Of a stretch of 64,000 bases of DNA, positions 51,255 to 60,633 are shown one piece after another (position 1 is the stretch's first letter; every line of letters starts with the position of its first letter). Position numbers and translations under genes: made by a program. Source of the DNA: UBA5072 sp041737175 (GTDB taxonomy: Bacteria > Bacteroidota > Bacteroidia > Bacteroidales > UBA10428); contig JBGSSF010000027.1 in assembly GCA_041737175.1 (NCBI GenBank), positions 1 to 64,000 on the forward strand. The letters run 5' to 3'. The notes below the pieces were generated by a model, which made no database searches, was not told where the DNA came from, and saw only the letters and a program-made list of their open reading frames with translations.

Positions 51255-53174
51255 ATGTATACATACACATTTGGCGGCAAACACGGCAAAAAACACACCC
51301 TGTACGAAAGCACTGACAGGTTGGTTGTGCGCACCAGAAATGCCCGTGATCTTGACAAGTCAGTCTTTTCAGAGGAAGGACTTGAAGTGCTGAATGATTT
51401 TAATGTGGAGATGGAATTCCCCGATGCGGATGTCACTGTATTAAAGACCAGGGATTCAGTGACAGACCATGTAACTGCACGGGATAATGCCAGATCGGCC
51501 CTGAAAAATGAACCGGAAGTGAGATTTGCAGGCAGGGTCCTGGTGGAAGCCGATGGTTTAACACCTGTAATATACACTGAGAATATATTTATCAAGTTCT
51601 TTGATGCAATTAAGATAGATACCTGCGAAAAAATTCTTGCAGAAAACAAACTGACCATAAAACAAAGACTTACCTATGCCATGAACACATTTTTTGTGAG
51701 CGCTCCTGAAGACACAGGTTTAGAGATTTTTAAAATTGCCGAATACCTGTTGAACCGGAAAGAGGTTGAGCTTTGTCACCCCGAACTGATCCGGAAAAAA
51801 GGTTTCAGGAATATCCACTCCAAACAATGGCACCTTAAGGATACGATCGTCAATGGTGTTCATATCAATGCAGGTGTAAAGGCCGACCAGGCGCACCGGT
51901 TATCCCTGGGAGAAAATATTGTTATTGCAGTTATTGATGATGGTTTTGATATAGATCATAATGAATTCAATCAACCTGCAAAAGTGATACACGCGAGAGA
52001 TATAACTCTCAACAGCAACGATCCGCGACCAAAGAACATAGGAGATAATCACGGTACTGCCTGTGCCGGTGTTGCAACCGCCGCAGGCATTAAAGCCTCC
52101 GGCGTTGCACCCAAAGCGGTTTTGATGCCAATTCGCCTGCATGCAGGATTGGGTTCCATTGCTGAGGCGAACGCTTTCAAATGGGCAGTGGATCATGGAG
52201 CCGATATTATTTCATGCAGTTGGGGTCCAATGGATGGTTACTGGACTGATCCTGATGATCCGGTGCATACTTCCCTTGTTGAAGTGCCCGACCATACCCG
52301 CCTGGCCATCGATTACGCCGTCAATCAAGGGCGGGAGGGTAAAGGTTGTATTATCACATTTGCTGCGGGTAACGGCAATGAGGATATCCGGTATGACGGA
52401 TACGCCAGCTATCACAAAGTACTGGCAGTGGCAGCGTGCAATGACACCAACAAAAGAAGCGTTTACAGTGACTTTGGTCAAAGTGTATGGTGTACATTCC
52501 CCAGCAATGATGTCGGATACCCTCCGTTCAACCATCCTGATCCTCTCACGCAGGGCATTTATACCACAGACCGCATTGGTGTTGCCGGTTACAACAGAAC
52601 TGACGATTACACCAGTGATTTTGGCGGAACTTCCAGTGCTTGTCCCGGTGTTGCCGGTATAATAGCGCTGATATTATCTGTAAATCCAGGGTTGAACGCT
52701 CAACAGGTGAAGGAAATCATCCGCGAGACGGCAGAAAAAATTGATGCGTCAAATGGTCAGTACGATCTGCAGGGCCACAGTATTTATTACGGTTATGGAA
52801 AGGCGAACGCTGAAGAAGCGGTAAAAAGGGCACTGGCCTTGCGATCCCCGCTTCCTGCTGATATGGTAAGGATTGTCTCTGCCCTGGTTAACCCGAAAGG
52901 TTCTGATAAGGGCGCTGAAAACATAACCCTGCTTAATACTTCCTCTGATATTGCCAATATCTCCAACTGGTCACTGGAAGTCAAAGGCAGGAAAGAAATG
53001 CTTACCGGAGTTCTATCCGGCGGAGAGGCACGCACCATCAGGCTGGATGGTTCATCCTTAAAGCTACCCAATACAGGCGCTACGATATACCTGTTAAACC
53101 CGGAGCAGAAAGTTATTCATGCGGTTACTTACCGGAAAAAACAAATCCAAAATGGCGTTGTGGTTGAGTTTTGA
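51255..53174 (+). CDS. S8 subtilisin-like protease with lamin-tail-like domain, no signal peptide
   Basis: 639 aa. The peptidase domain (about 215-530) has the complete triad: Asp228 in VIDDGFD, His266 in DNHGTACAG and Ser460 in GGTSSACPG. About 200 N-terminal residues, with no signal peptide or hydrophobic start (MYTYTFGGKHGKK), form a charged prodomain-like region. The C-terminal ~90 residues (LNTSSDIANISNWSLEV, GATIYLLN) look like a lamin-tail domain. Absence of signal and T9SS sorting domains suggests a cytoplasmic enzyme or non-classical export. Starts 22 bp after the 79-aa gene. Confidence 0.88.
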   Translation: MYTYTFGGKHGKKHTLYESTDRLVVRTRNARDLDKSVFSEEGLEVLNDFNVEMEFPDADVTVLKTRDSVTDHVTARDNARSALKNEPEVRFAGRVLVEADGLTPVIYTENIFIKFFDAIKIDTCEKILAENKLTIKQRLTYAMNTFFVSAPEDTGLEIFKIAEYLLNRKEVELCHPELIRKKGFRNIHSKQWHLKDTIVNGVHINAGVKADQAHRLSLGENIVIAVIDDGFDIDHNEFNQPAKVIHARDITLNSNDPRPKNIGDNHGTACAGVATAAGIKASGVAPKAVLMPIRLHAGLGSIAEANAFKWAVDHGADIISCSWGPMDGYWTDPDDPVHTSLVEVPDHTRLAIDYAVNQGREGKGCIITFAAGNGNEDIRYDGYASYHKVLAVAACNDTNKRSVYSDFGQSVWCTFPSNDVGYPPFNHPDPLTQGIYTTDRIGVAGYNRTDDYTSDFGGTSSACPGVAGIIALILSVNPGLNAQQVKEIIRETAEKIDASNGQYDLQGHSIYYGYGKANAEEAVKRALALRSPLPADMVRIVSALVNPKGSDKGAENITLLNTSSDIANISNWSLEVKGRKEMLTGVLSGGEARTIRLDGSSLKLPNTGATIYLLNPEQKVIHAVTYRKKQIQNGVVVEF

Positions 53175-53314
53175 TTATATCGGGAAACTGCTTTATTGGC
53201 AATTTCATTCTGCAAAATTCATTACTTCCCTTTTAATTTGCTTTGCCAAAACATTTTTTATATATTGCACAAAAACCACGTGGAAAAACCCGGATCTAAC
53301 ACCCGTTTGTTCAG

Positions 53315-53695
53315 ATGAAGAAGAAGATTACCCTGGAATATACCTTAAACTCATCGCCCAAAGTACTTTTTCCGCGATTGAGCACACCTGGCGGGTTATC
53401 GGAATGGTTTGCCGACAATGTAAATATCACAGGCAGTCTGTTCTCTTTTTTCTGGGATAAATCTGAGCAAAAAGCTGAAATTATTCAGAAAAAGGAAAAC
53501 AAGTATATTCGTTTCCGCTGGGTGGATTCAGAAGATCCGGAGTCACATTGGTTTGAGTTCCGCATCAGCACCGATGAACTTACCGGAGATACTGCTCTTA
53601 TCATTACTGATTTTGTTGATGATGAAGACAGGGATAGTACGATCGAACTCTGGAACTCCCAAATTGCCAAGCTAAAACACGTTATTGGCCTCTGA
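53315..53695 (+). CDS. START-like (SRPBCC fold) domain protein
   Basis: 126 aa, helix-grip fold as in the AHSA1/START-like family of Bacteroidota: EYTLNSSPKVLFPRLSTPGGLSEWFADNV at the start and a long C-terminal helix (STIELWNSQIAKLKHVIGL). The family is thought to bind a hydrophobic ligand. No substrate is known. Small, cytoplasmic, monocistronic between the subtilase and the LptF-type gene. Confidence 0.85.
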   Translation: MKKKITLEYTLNSSPKVLFPRLSTPGGLSEWFADNVNITGSLFSFFWDKSEQKAEIIQKKENKYIRFRWVDSEDPESHWFEFRISTDELTGDTALIITDFVDDEDRDSTIELWNSQIAKLKHVIGL

Positions 53696-53722
53696 TCCAT
53701 TTTACCTCTCGCGAAAATATCC

Positions 53723-53730
53723 TAGCTTTG
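53723..53730 (+). promoter_or_regulatory. -7 box for the LptF/GT unit
   Basis: TAGCTTTG is an exact TAnnTTTG match, 41 bp before the GTG start at 53771. Confidence 0.55.
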
Positions 53731-53770
53731 TACTGTGAATCGTAATTCATTCTGTTAATCCGATAGTATT

Positions 53771-55942
53771 GTGAAGCGACTTTACCGGCTGGTTATTGGT
53801 TCGTTTCTGGGGCCATTTGTCATGACCTTCTTTATCGTGCTTTTTCTTCTGCTGATGCAATTCCTCTGGAGATACATTGATGAATTGGTAGGCAAAGGAT
53901 TGGAGTTTAAGGTCATCGGAGAACTTATGATATATGCCTCAGCAAGTCTGGTTCCGCTTGCAGTGCCGCTCGCGATCCTGCTTTCCTCGTTAATGACTTT
54001 CGGCAGCATGGGAGAATATTATGAACTAACTGCCATTAAATCTTCGGGAATTTCATTACGCAGAGTATTAATGCCGTTGGTTTTCGTGATAATCCTGGTT
54101 TCCATCGGAGCTTTCTTCTTTAACAACAACATTCTGCCTGTCACGAACCTGAAAATGAAATCGCTGTTATATGATTTACGGCAGCAGCGGCCTGAAGTAC
54201 AGATTACTGAAGGTGTTTTTTACAATGGTTTGGAGAATTACAGCATCAAGGTTGACAGGAAGGATCCTGTCACCAATTTGCTTTATGATATCAAGATCTA
54301 TGATCATTCTGATCGCAGGGGTAACAACAAAGTGACCCTGGCCGATTCCGGTCAGATGAAAATGACTTCCGACAAGCGGAATATGGTCATTACCTTGTGG
54401 AATGGTTCCACTTATTATGAAAGGAGCGAAGGCAGACGGAAAAAAGACAAAGGGTATTATCCGCATGAGATTGACAAATTCGGTGAACAACGTATTATCA
54501 TTGAAATGACCGGATTTGAGCTCCTGCGCACTGATGAAAGCATCTTTAGAAATTCCTACCAGATGCAGAATGTCACACAGCTTAAAAAAGCTGCTGACTC
54601 CCTGCAGCGGGAGCTGGACTTCAAAAGCTCTGAATTTCATCGTACGCTGCTCAAGGATCATTATTTCAAGATAAGTCGTGCCGGGAAGAGCATACTGGCT
54701 TCGGATGTGCCGCTGGCTTATATGAATAATCCAATTCACCCGACAGCCTCTGGGAACATAAGACCAGCTACCTCGCCGACATCCCCGGCCAATGCAGAAG
54801 CGATCAAAGCATTAAGAGCAAGAGAAAGAGCAAGAGAAGTAAAGACAAAGCCTGTAAACGATGTAGTGGCAGATAAATCCTTTGAACAGCCATCTGATAC
54901 CAGTTTAAAGCCTGATTCGGTGATTTTTCAAAAACCGGTATTAAAAGTGCAGGATTTTGACAGCCTGTTCAATTCCTATCCCATCGAGCAAAAGAAAAAC
55001 TTTTTGAGGTCGGCCACCAACTATGTCATGACGACCCAGTACCTGGTTGGAGGTGTTACTTCCAACCTCGATTTCGTGACCAAAGTACTTCGCCGGCATG
55101 AGATTGAATGGCACCGGAAGTTCACACTTTCTTTTGCCTGTCTCATTTTCCTTTTTATTGGTGCACCGCTAGGAGCAATCATACGAAAAGGAGGACTGGG
55201 TATGCCCACTGTGATTTCAACCCTGCTTTTCATCCTGTATTATATTCTTTCGATGACTGGTGAGAAATTTGTACGGGAAAGTGTTCTGACCCCCTTTGAG
55301 GGTATGTGGATGTCTTCTTTTATCCTTGTCATTGCCGGCGTGTTCCTGACCTATCAGGCTACCAATGATTCCGCCATCCTGAACCTCGATACCTATTTGA
55401 ACTGGATACAGGAAAAAGCCGGTCTCAAAAAGGGTGCATTGCTTGAAAAAAAGGCCCATGTTACGGGAAGATTTGAGCTGATTGAAATTTCCAAAGAACA
55501 ATTGCAGGAAGGATTTGCCGATATCAGTGAAATGGCCGGTCATTGCATTGAATCCCTGAAGAAGGATATGCGCTGGAAGGTACTGTTCCAAAAAGCAGTC
55601 ACCAATACTGAATTCTTTTATCTGATCGAGTTCGGGATCCATTACAATAGTTATATCGATCAGATGATATTAAGCAAATGGTTCAGGATGCCCTATTTTA
55701 AGAAACGATTGACCGAATTTCCTTTGATCACCGGACGGATTGCAGAACCCATGTTAAGAAAAAAATGGCTGATGATTATCCATCTTGTGGCCTTTCCGCT
55801 CTTAATCCTCCGGTTGATCTACATCAGGTTCAAAATGATATATATCCGCAGGAGCCTCAGGAAAGCGGTGGAATTATCTGCAGGCATGATTAATCTATTG
55901 AACAGTTCAGCCCTCAAACTGGATATCGAGTATCTGTCATGA
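53771..55942 (+). CDS. LptF/LptG-family lipopolysaccharide export permease
   Basis: 723 aa, start GTG. N-terminal helices (about 12-125, e.g. FLGPFVMTFFIVLFLLLMQF and PLAVPLAILLSSLMTFGS) are followed by a periplasmic jellyroll (about 130-320). Then comes a Pro/Ala/Thr-rich linker (about 320-400) and C-terminal helices (about 445-535, IGAPLGAIIRKGGLGMPTV). A further ~185 residues with another helix near the end are not part of the core fold. The family extracts LPS from the inner membrane with LptB. The last 4 bp overlap a glycosyltransferase gene, so the three genes 53771-58322 are coupled. Confidence 0.9.
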   Translation: MKRLYRLVIGSFLGPFVMTFFIVLFLLLMQFLWRYIDELVGKGLEFKVIGELMIYASASLVPLAVPLAILLSSLMTFGSMGEYYELTAIKSSGISLRRVLMPLVFVIILVSIGAFFFNNNILPVTNLKMKSLLYDLRQQRPEVQITEGVFYNGLENYSIKVDRKDPVTNLLYDIKIYDHSDRRGNNKVTLADSGQMKMTSDKRNMVITLWNGSTYYERSEGRRKKDKGYYPHEIDKFGEQRIIIEMTGFELLRTDESIFRNSYQMQNVTQLKKAADSLQRELDFKSSEFHRTLLKDHYFKISRAGKSILASDVPLAYMNNPIHPTASGNIRPATSPTSPANAEAIKALRARERAREVKTKPVNDVVADKSFEQPSDTSLKPDSVIFQKPVLKVQDFDSLFNSYPIEQKKNFLRSATNYVMTTQYLVGGVTSNLDFVTKVLRRHEIEWHRKFTLSFACLIFLFIGAPLGAIIRKGGLGMPTVISTLLFILYYILSMTGEKFVRESVLTPFEGMWMSSFILVIAGVFLTYQATNDSAILNLDTYLNWIQEKAGLKKGALLEKKAHVTGRFELIEISKEQLQEGFADISEMAGHCIESLKKDMRWKVLFQKAVTNTEFFYLIEFGIHYNSYIDQMILSKWFRMPYFKKRLTEFPLITGRIAEPMLRKKWLMIIHLVAFPLLILRLIYIRFKMIYIRRSLRKAVELSAGMINLLNSSALKLDIEYLS

Positions 55943-57147
55943 GAATATTGCAGGTTTGTCATAAACCGCCTTATCCTCCGCTTGACGGCGGATCAATTGC
56001 CATGTTAAACCTGGCACGATCACTGAGCAGACTTGGCCATGAAATCACCGTGCTTACCATGAGTACTCCCAAACATCAGCTTTCTATTGAGGACAAGCAG
56101 GAATTCTCAAAAATGATGAAGGTGCATTCAGTTTATGTGAATACGAAATTACGATTCACGGCAATGGTCAGGAATTTGCTTTTCTCTCGGGAACCCTATA
56201 TTGCCATTCGTTTTATTTCGGCTGCATTTGAAAGCATGCTGGTTGAGCTGCTTTCTGCTGAGACCTTTGATATTGTACAGCTCGAAGGACTGTATCTTAC
56301 ACCCTATATACCCGTTATCCGGAAATACTCCAATGCATTGGTCGCTTTGCGTGCACATAATGTGGAACATGCAATCTGGCAACGCCTGGCAGCCACAGTA
56401 GGAAATCCTATGAAAAAGTGGTATTTTGGAATACTTGCCCGACGAATAAAACGATTTGAATCGGAAGCCATTGACAGTTATGATGTATTGCTGCCCATTA
56501 CTGCTTATGACCTTGATAATTATGTCAAAATGGGCAATACCCGACCTGCATATGTTTGTCCGGCGGGCATTGATACAGAATCCGCCGGGACAACTTCGAA
56601 GAAGACCCATACCATGCATCTCACTTTATTTTTTCTGGGATCGCTGGATTGGATACCCAACCGGGAAGGATTGCTATGGTTCGTATCCGAAGTCTTTCCT
56701 GAACTGCTTCGCCACAATCCCGAACTTAAGCTTCATATAGCCGGCCGGAATGCACCGGCAAGGCTTAAAGAAAGTCTGCAACGACCCGGTATCATTTTTC
56801 ACGGACAGATAGCCAATGCAAAGGAGTTCATGCAGGCCTACGGTATCATGGTTGCACCCTGTTTCTCAGGAAGCGGTATGCGAGTAAAGATCATTGAAGC
56901 CATGGCCATTGGCAAGCCGGTGATTACCACACCCATTGGCGCCGAAGGCCTGGCTGTGAAAAACGAAGAAAATATCATAATTGCTTCTCAGGCAGACGAG
57001 TTCATTGATCAGGTAGAAAGATTATTGAATCACCCTGAATTTTATCTGAGAATAGGACAAAACGCGCAGAGTTTTGTGTTGGCAACATTCAACAATAAAA
57101 TTCTGGCGGCAGGAGTTGCAGAATTCTATAAAGCACATATGAAATGA
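55939..57147 (+). CDS. GT4-family glycosyltransferase
   Basis: 402 aa, GT-B fold. N-terminal domain starts LQVCHKPPYPPLDGGSIAMLN (acceptor side) and the donor domain has LHIAGRNAP, FHGQIANAKEF and APCFSGSGMRVKIIEAMAIGKPVITT with the EX7E-like segment. It transfers a sugar to a lipid or glycan acceptor, probably in cell-envelope polysaccharide or LPS assembly given the LptF-type neighbour. Start ATG overlaps the previous stop (ATGA) and its end overlaps the next gene by 4 bp. Confidence 0.9.
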   Translation: MRILQVCHKPPYPPLDGGSIAMLNLARSLSRLGHEITVLTMSTPKHQLSIEDKQEFSKMMKVHSVYVNTKLRFTAMVRNLLFSREPYIAIRFISAAFESMLVELLSAETFDIVQLEGLYLTPYIPVIRKYSNALVALRAHNVEHAIWQRLAATVGNPMKKWYFGILARRIKRFESEAIDSYDVLLPITAYDLDNYVKMGNTRPAYVCPAGIDTESAGTTSKKTHTMHLTLFFLGSLDWIPNREGLLWFVSEVFPELLRHNPELKLHIAGRNAPARLKESLQRPGIIFHGQIANAKEFMQAYGIMVAPCFSGSGMRVKIIEAMAIGKPVITTPIGAEGLAVKNEENIIIASQADEFIDQVERLLNHPEFYLRIGQNAQSFVLATFNNKILAAGVAEFYKAHMK

Positions 57148-58322
57148 TCCTGAAAGTGCTATTCATCCTTTTTCTTTTCATCATTCTGTATGCCTATGTC
57201 GGATACACACTCCTCTTACTGATCCTTTCAAAGTTTAAGCAACTTTTTAAACACGATGTGAGACCATCTTCCATCCCTGCTGAACCTTCTGTAACCTTAT
57301 TAATTCCAGCATATAATGAAGGTGATTATGTTATCGAAAAGGCCAGGAATTGCAAAGATCTCAATTATCCAGCCGAAAAGCTGCACATACTTTGGGTAAC
57401 TGATGGCACAACTGACAATACTGCGGAATTGCTGTTGCGTTACCCTGAATTTAAGGTAATACATGAAAAGGAACGCAGGGGAAAAATCCATGCCATGAAC
57501 CGGGGTATAAACCAGGTTCATACGCCGCTGGTGGTTTTCACAGACGCCAATACCATGCTGAATTCTGAAGCCATACGCGAAATCGTACAATTTTTCGGAG
57601 ATGATAAAACAGGTTGCGTAACCGGGGAAAAGAGAATTAGCGGAGCAGGTTTACAGGTAGCCGTGGGCGCAGGGGAAGGGTTATACTGGCAATACGAATC
57701 ATGGATAAAAAGACTTGAATCAGATACAAGTTCGGTGATGGGCGCCGTTGGTGAGATCTTTGCAGTGAAAACTGCATTATATGACGAAGTGAAGGAGGAT
57801 ACTCTGCTGGATGATTTTACGGTATCCATGCAAATCATGCAGAAAGGATATAGCATCAAATACGCTCCAAAAGCCTGGGGAACGGAAACCGCCTCCTTAA
57901 ATATCCAGGAAGAACTTAAAAGAAAAACCAGGATAGCTGCCGGTGGTATGCAGGCACTGGTAAGAATGCCCGAACTACTTAATCCTTTCCGCTACGGTAT
58001 CAGGTCTCTCATGTACATCTCACACAAGGTGTTACGCTGGACCCTGGTGCCCATTGGTTTTCCGCTTTTATTCCTGCTGAACCTCCTGATTGTTTGTGAC
58101 CCTGTTATCAATGACAAGGTTTTCACTTTTTTATTTATTCTTCAATGCATTTTTTACCTCTTTGTTCTGACCGGAAGAATATTACAGAATGTAAGTCTGG
58201 GATTAAGAATTCTGTTTGCACCTTATTATCTTTTCATCATGAACTTTGCCATAATCAGGGGATTCCTACTTTTTATCACAGGCCGGTACACTGTTAAATG
58301 GCAGAAAGTTAAACGCAGCTGA
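57144..58322 (+). CDS. GT2-family membrane glycosyltransferase
   Basis: 392 aa. A membrane helix (about 3-25) precedes a GT-A domain (about 45-265) with TLLIPAYNEGDYV, the DxD-type VFTDANT and DDFTVSMQIMQKGY. Two to three C-terminal helices (about 290-385) follow. It resembles processive or lipid-linked GT2 enzymes. Coupled by a 4-bp overlap to the GT4 gene, so both probably build one envelope glycan. Acceptor and sugar are unknown. Confidence 0.9.
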   Translation: MILKVLFILFLFIILYAYVGYTLLLLILSKFKQLFKHDVRPSSIPAEPSVTLLIPAYNEGDYVIEKARNCKDLNYPAEKLHILWVTDGTTDNTAELLLRYPEFKVIHEKERRGKIHAMNRGINQVHTPLVVFTDANTMLNSEAIREIVQFFGDDKTGCVTGEKRISGAGLQVAVGAGEGLYWQYESWIKRLESDTSSVMGAVGEIFAVKTALYDEVKEDTLLDDFTVSMQIMQKGYSIKYAPKAWGTETASLNIQEELKRKTRIAAGGMQALVRMPELLNPFRYGIRSLMYISHKVLRWTLVPIGFPLLFLLNLLIVCDPVINDKVFTFLFILQCIFYLFVLTGRILQNVSLGLRILFAPYYLFIMNFAIIRGFLLFITGRYTVKWQKVKRS

Positions 58323-58353
58323 TGAATTTCATGGATTGGTAAAGGGAAAGTTA

Positions 58354-58361
58354 TAATTTTG
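58354..58361 (+). promoter_or_regulatory. -7 box for ribBA
   Basis: TAATTTTG is an exact TAnnTTTG match, 30 bp before the ATG at 58391, separating ribBA from the glycosyltransferase unit. Confidence 0.55.
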
Positions 58362-58390
58362 CATTCCTTGAATTACTGAAAACTAGAGGT

Positions 58391-59659
58391 ATGCCGGGAA
58401 GGGTCAAAAATAACATATTGGTTGAACTTAATACCATTGCGGAAGCCATTGAGGATATCAGGGCGGGGAAAGTCATCATTGTTGTGGATGACGAAGACCG
58501 CGAAAACGAAGGTGATTTTATTTGTGCGGCTGAACTTATAACACCTGAGATCGTGAATTTCATGGCCACCTATGGCAGAGGACTTATTTGCGCTCCGATC
58601 CCCGAAAAAAGATGTGAACAGCTTGAACTGGAGCTGATGGTGAGAAGCAATACCTCCCTTCATTCAACCCCTTTTACCGTTTCAGTGGACCTGCTCGGAC
58701 ACGGCTGTACAACTGGTATTTCTGCTGCCGACAGAGCCAAAACCATCCGTTCATTGGTCGATCCTACCACCAAGCCTGAAGATCTGGGAAGACCCGGACA
58801 TATCTTCCCACTGAAAGCGAAGACCAAGGGTGTTTTACGCCGAGCCGGACATACCGAAGCCACTATTGATCTTACACGACTTGCCGGATTAAAGCCCGGC
58901 GGAGCACTTGTTGAAATCATGAATGACGACGGCAGTATGGCTCGTTTGCCGGAACTGGTAGCTATTGCAAAAAAATACAAACTCAAGCTGATTACGATTA
59001 AAGGATTGATTGCCTATCTTCTGGAACAGGAAAGTCTGGTTATCAAAGGCGAAAAAGCAATACTCCCTACCAAATACGGAACTTTTACGGTTATTCCTTT
59101 TATTCAGAAGTCAAACCGTATGGAGCATCTTGCCCTGATTAAAGGTACTTGGACACGGGAAGATCCGGTTATGGTGAGGGTACATTCCTCGTGCATGACA
59201 GGTGATACCTTCGGCTCATACCGCTGTGATTGCGGATCGCAACTGCATGAAGCCATGAGGATGATTGAAAAAGCAGGACAGGGAGTAATTGTATACCTGA
59301 ACCAGGAAGGAAGGGGCATCGGGTTGTTTAACAAGATCAAAGCATATAACCTCCAGGAGAAGGGCAGAGATACTGTTGAAGCCAACCTTGATCTCGGATT
59401 TGAAGAAGACGAACGTGATTATGGCGTGGGTGCCAGTATATTACATGAACTGGGATTGGGTAAGGTACAACTTATTACCAATAATCCTGTCAAAAGGGCC
59501 GGACTGGAGGGGTACGGTATCACAGTAGTCAAAAATATCCAGCTCAATATTCCCCCCAATGAACATAACCTTTCTTACCTGAAGACCAAGAAGAATAAAA
59601 TGGGTCATCTTCTGGACCTTCTCGAAGACAAAGACTTCAAAATTGTAAACGGAGATTAG
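58391..59659 (+). CDS. ribBA: bifunctional riboflavin biosynthesis protein RibBA
   Basis: 422 aa. The N-terminal part (about 10-220) is 3,4-dihydroxy-2-butanone-4-phosphate synthase, with the acidic DDEDRENEGDF, HSTPFTVSVDL, and RAGHTEATIDL motifs. The C-terminal part (about 225-420) is GTP cyclohydrolase II, with RVHSSCMTGDTFGSYRCDCG carrying the three Zn cysteines, and YLNQEGRGIGL. Together they supply both precursors of riboflavin. Full length, normal order. fmt follows after 4 bp. Confidence 0.97.
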   Translation: MPGRVKNNILVELNTIAEAIEDIRAGKVIIVVDDEDRENEGDFICAAELITPEIVNFMATYGRGLICAPIPEKRCEQLELELMVRSNTSLHSTPFTVSVDLLGHGCTTGISAADRAKTIRSLVDPTTKPEDLGRPGHIFPLKAKTKGVLRRAGHTEATIDLTRLAGLKPGGALVEIMNDDGSMARLPELVAIAKKYKLKLITIKGLIAYLLEQESLVIKGEKAILPTKYGTFTVIPFIQKSNRMEHLALIKGTWTREDPVMVRVHSSCMTGDTFGSYRCDCGSQLHEAMRMIEKAGQGVIVYLNQEGRGIGLFNKIKAYNLQEKGRDTVEANLDLGFEEDERDYGVGASILHELGLGKVQLITNNPVKRAGLEGYGITVVKNIQLNIPPNEHNLSYLKTKKNKMGHLLDLLEDKDFKIVNGD

Positions 59660-59663
59660 GTTG

Positions 59664-60632
59664 ATGAAAAGCTCGCCCCCGGGAATAGTTTTTATGGGTA
59701 CGCCCGAATTCGCTGTGGAATCCCTTAAGGCCATAATAGAGGCCGACTTTCCGGTCAGAGGAGTTATTACATCTCCCGATAAACCGGCAGGAAGGGGCTT
59801 AAAGCTGCATGCCTCGCCTGTCAAGGAATTTGCATTAAAGCATCGTCTGCCGGTTCTGCAACCTGCAAAGCTTAAAGATCCTGAATTTCTCGCAATTTTA
59901 AAAAGCCTGCATGCTGATCTGCAGGTTGTGGTGGCTTTTCGTATGTTGCCGGAGGAGGTGTGGAGTCTTCCAAAGTTGGGAACCTTTAACCTGCATGCCT
60001 CACTTTTGCCTCAGTATCGGGGTGCAGCTCCCATCAATTGGGCATTGATTAACGGGGAGACTAGAACCGGCGTTACTACTTTCTTTTTAAACCATGAAAT
60101 CGATAAAGGATCCATACTATTTTCTGAAGAGGTCCCCGTCGGACGAAGTGAGACCGCTGGCGATGTGCATGACCGGCTAATGACGGTGGGTGCAAAACTG
60201 GTAGTAAAAACCATTGCTTCCATTGCAAACGGCAACGCAGTCAGCCGGGAGCAGCATCTGCTGGAAATACCGGAACCTTTGAAGAGTGCGCCGAGGATCT
60301 TAAAGAATGATTGCAGAATAAAATGGGAAATGGATGCGGAAAAGGTATATAATTTCATTCGAGGATTGAGTCCTTACCCGACTGCCTGGTCTGAAATCAT
60401 TAATGCCAGGGGAGAAATCCTCATGGTCAAGATTTATTTCGGTACCATAATAAACCGGGTGCATTGCCGTGATTGCGGGGCAATTGAGTCTGATGGTAAA
60501 ACCTATCTATGCGTTGCCGTAAGGGATGGATTTATTAATATTGAAAGTATCCAGTTGCAAGGCAAAAAACGGATGGGAATAGCCGAATTTCTAAGGGGTT
60601 TTCCGCAACCCAATGATTGTATTTTCCAATAA
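59664..60632 (+). CDS. fmt: methionyl-tRNA formyltransferase
   Basis: 322 aa. Formylates initiator Met-tRNA using 10-formyl-tetrahydrofolate. Landmarks: VFMGTPEFAVESLKA at the N-terminus, DKPAGRG, and the catalytic SLLPQYRGAAPINWALINGE region with the active-site Asn/His/Asp set (FNLHASLLP, then the Asp in NHEIDKGSI). C-terminal OB-like domain from about 205. ATG 59664 preferred over TTG 59661. Four bp after ribBA, so probably co-transcribed. An essential-type core gene. Confidence 0.96.
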   Translation: MKSSPPGIVFMGTPEFAVESLKAIIEADFPVRGVITSPDKPAGRGLKLHASPVKEFALKHRLPVLQPAKLKDPEFLAILKSLHADLQVVVAFRMLPEEVWSLPKLGTFNLHASLLPQYRGAAPINWALINGETRTGVTTFFLNHEIDKGSILFSEEVPVGRSETAGDVHDRLMTVGAKLVVKTIASIANGNAVSREQHLLEIPEPLKSAPRILKNDCRIKWEMDAEKVYNFIRGLSPYPTAWSEIINARGEILMVKIYFGTIINRVHCRDCGAIESDGKTYLCVAVRDGFINIESIQLQGKKRMGIAEFLRGFPQPNDCIFQ

Positions 60633-60633
60633 C

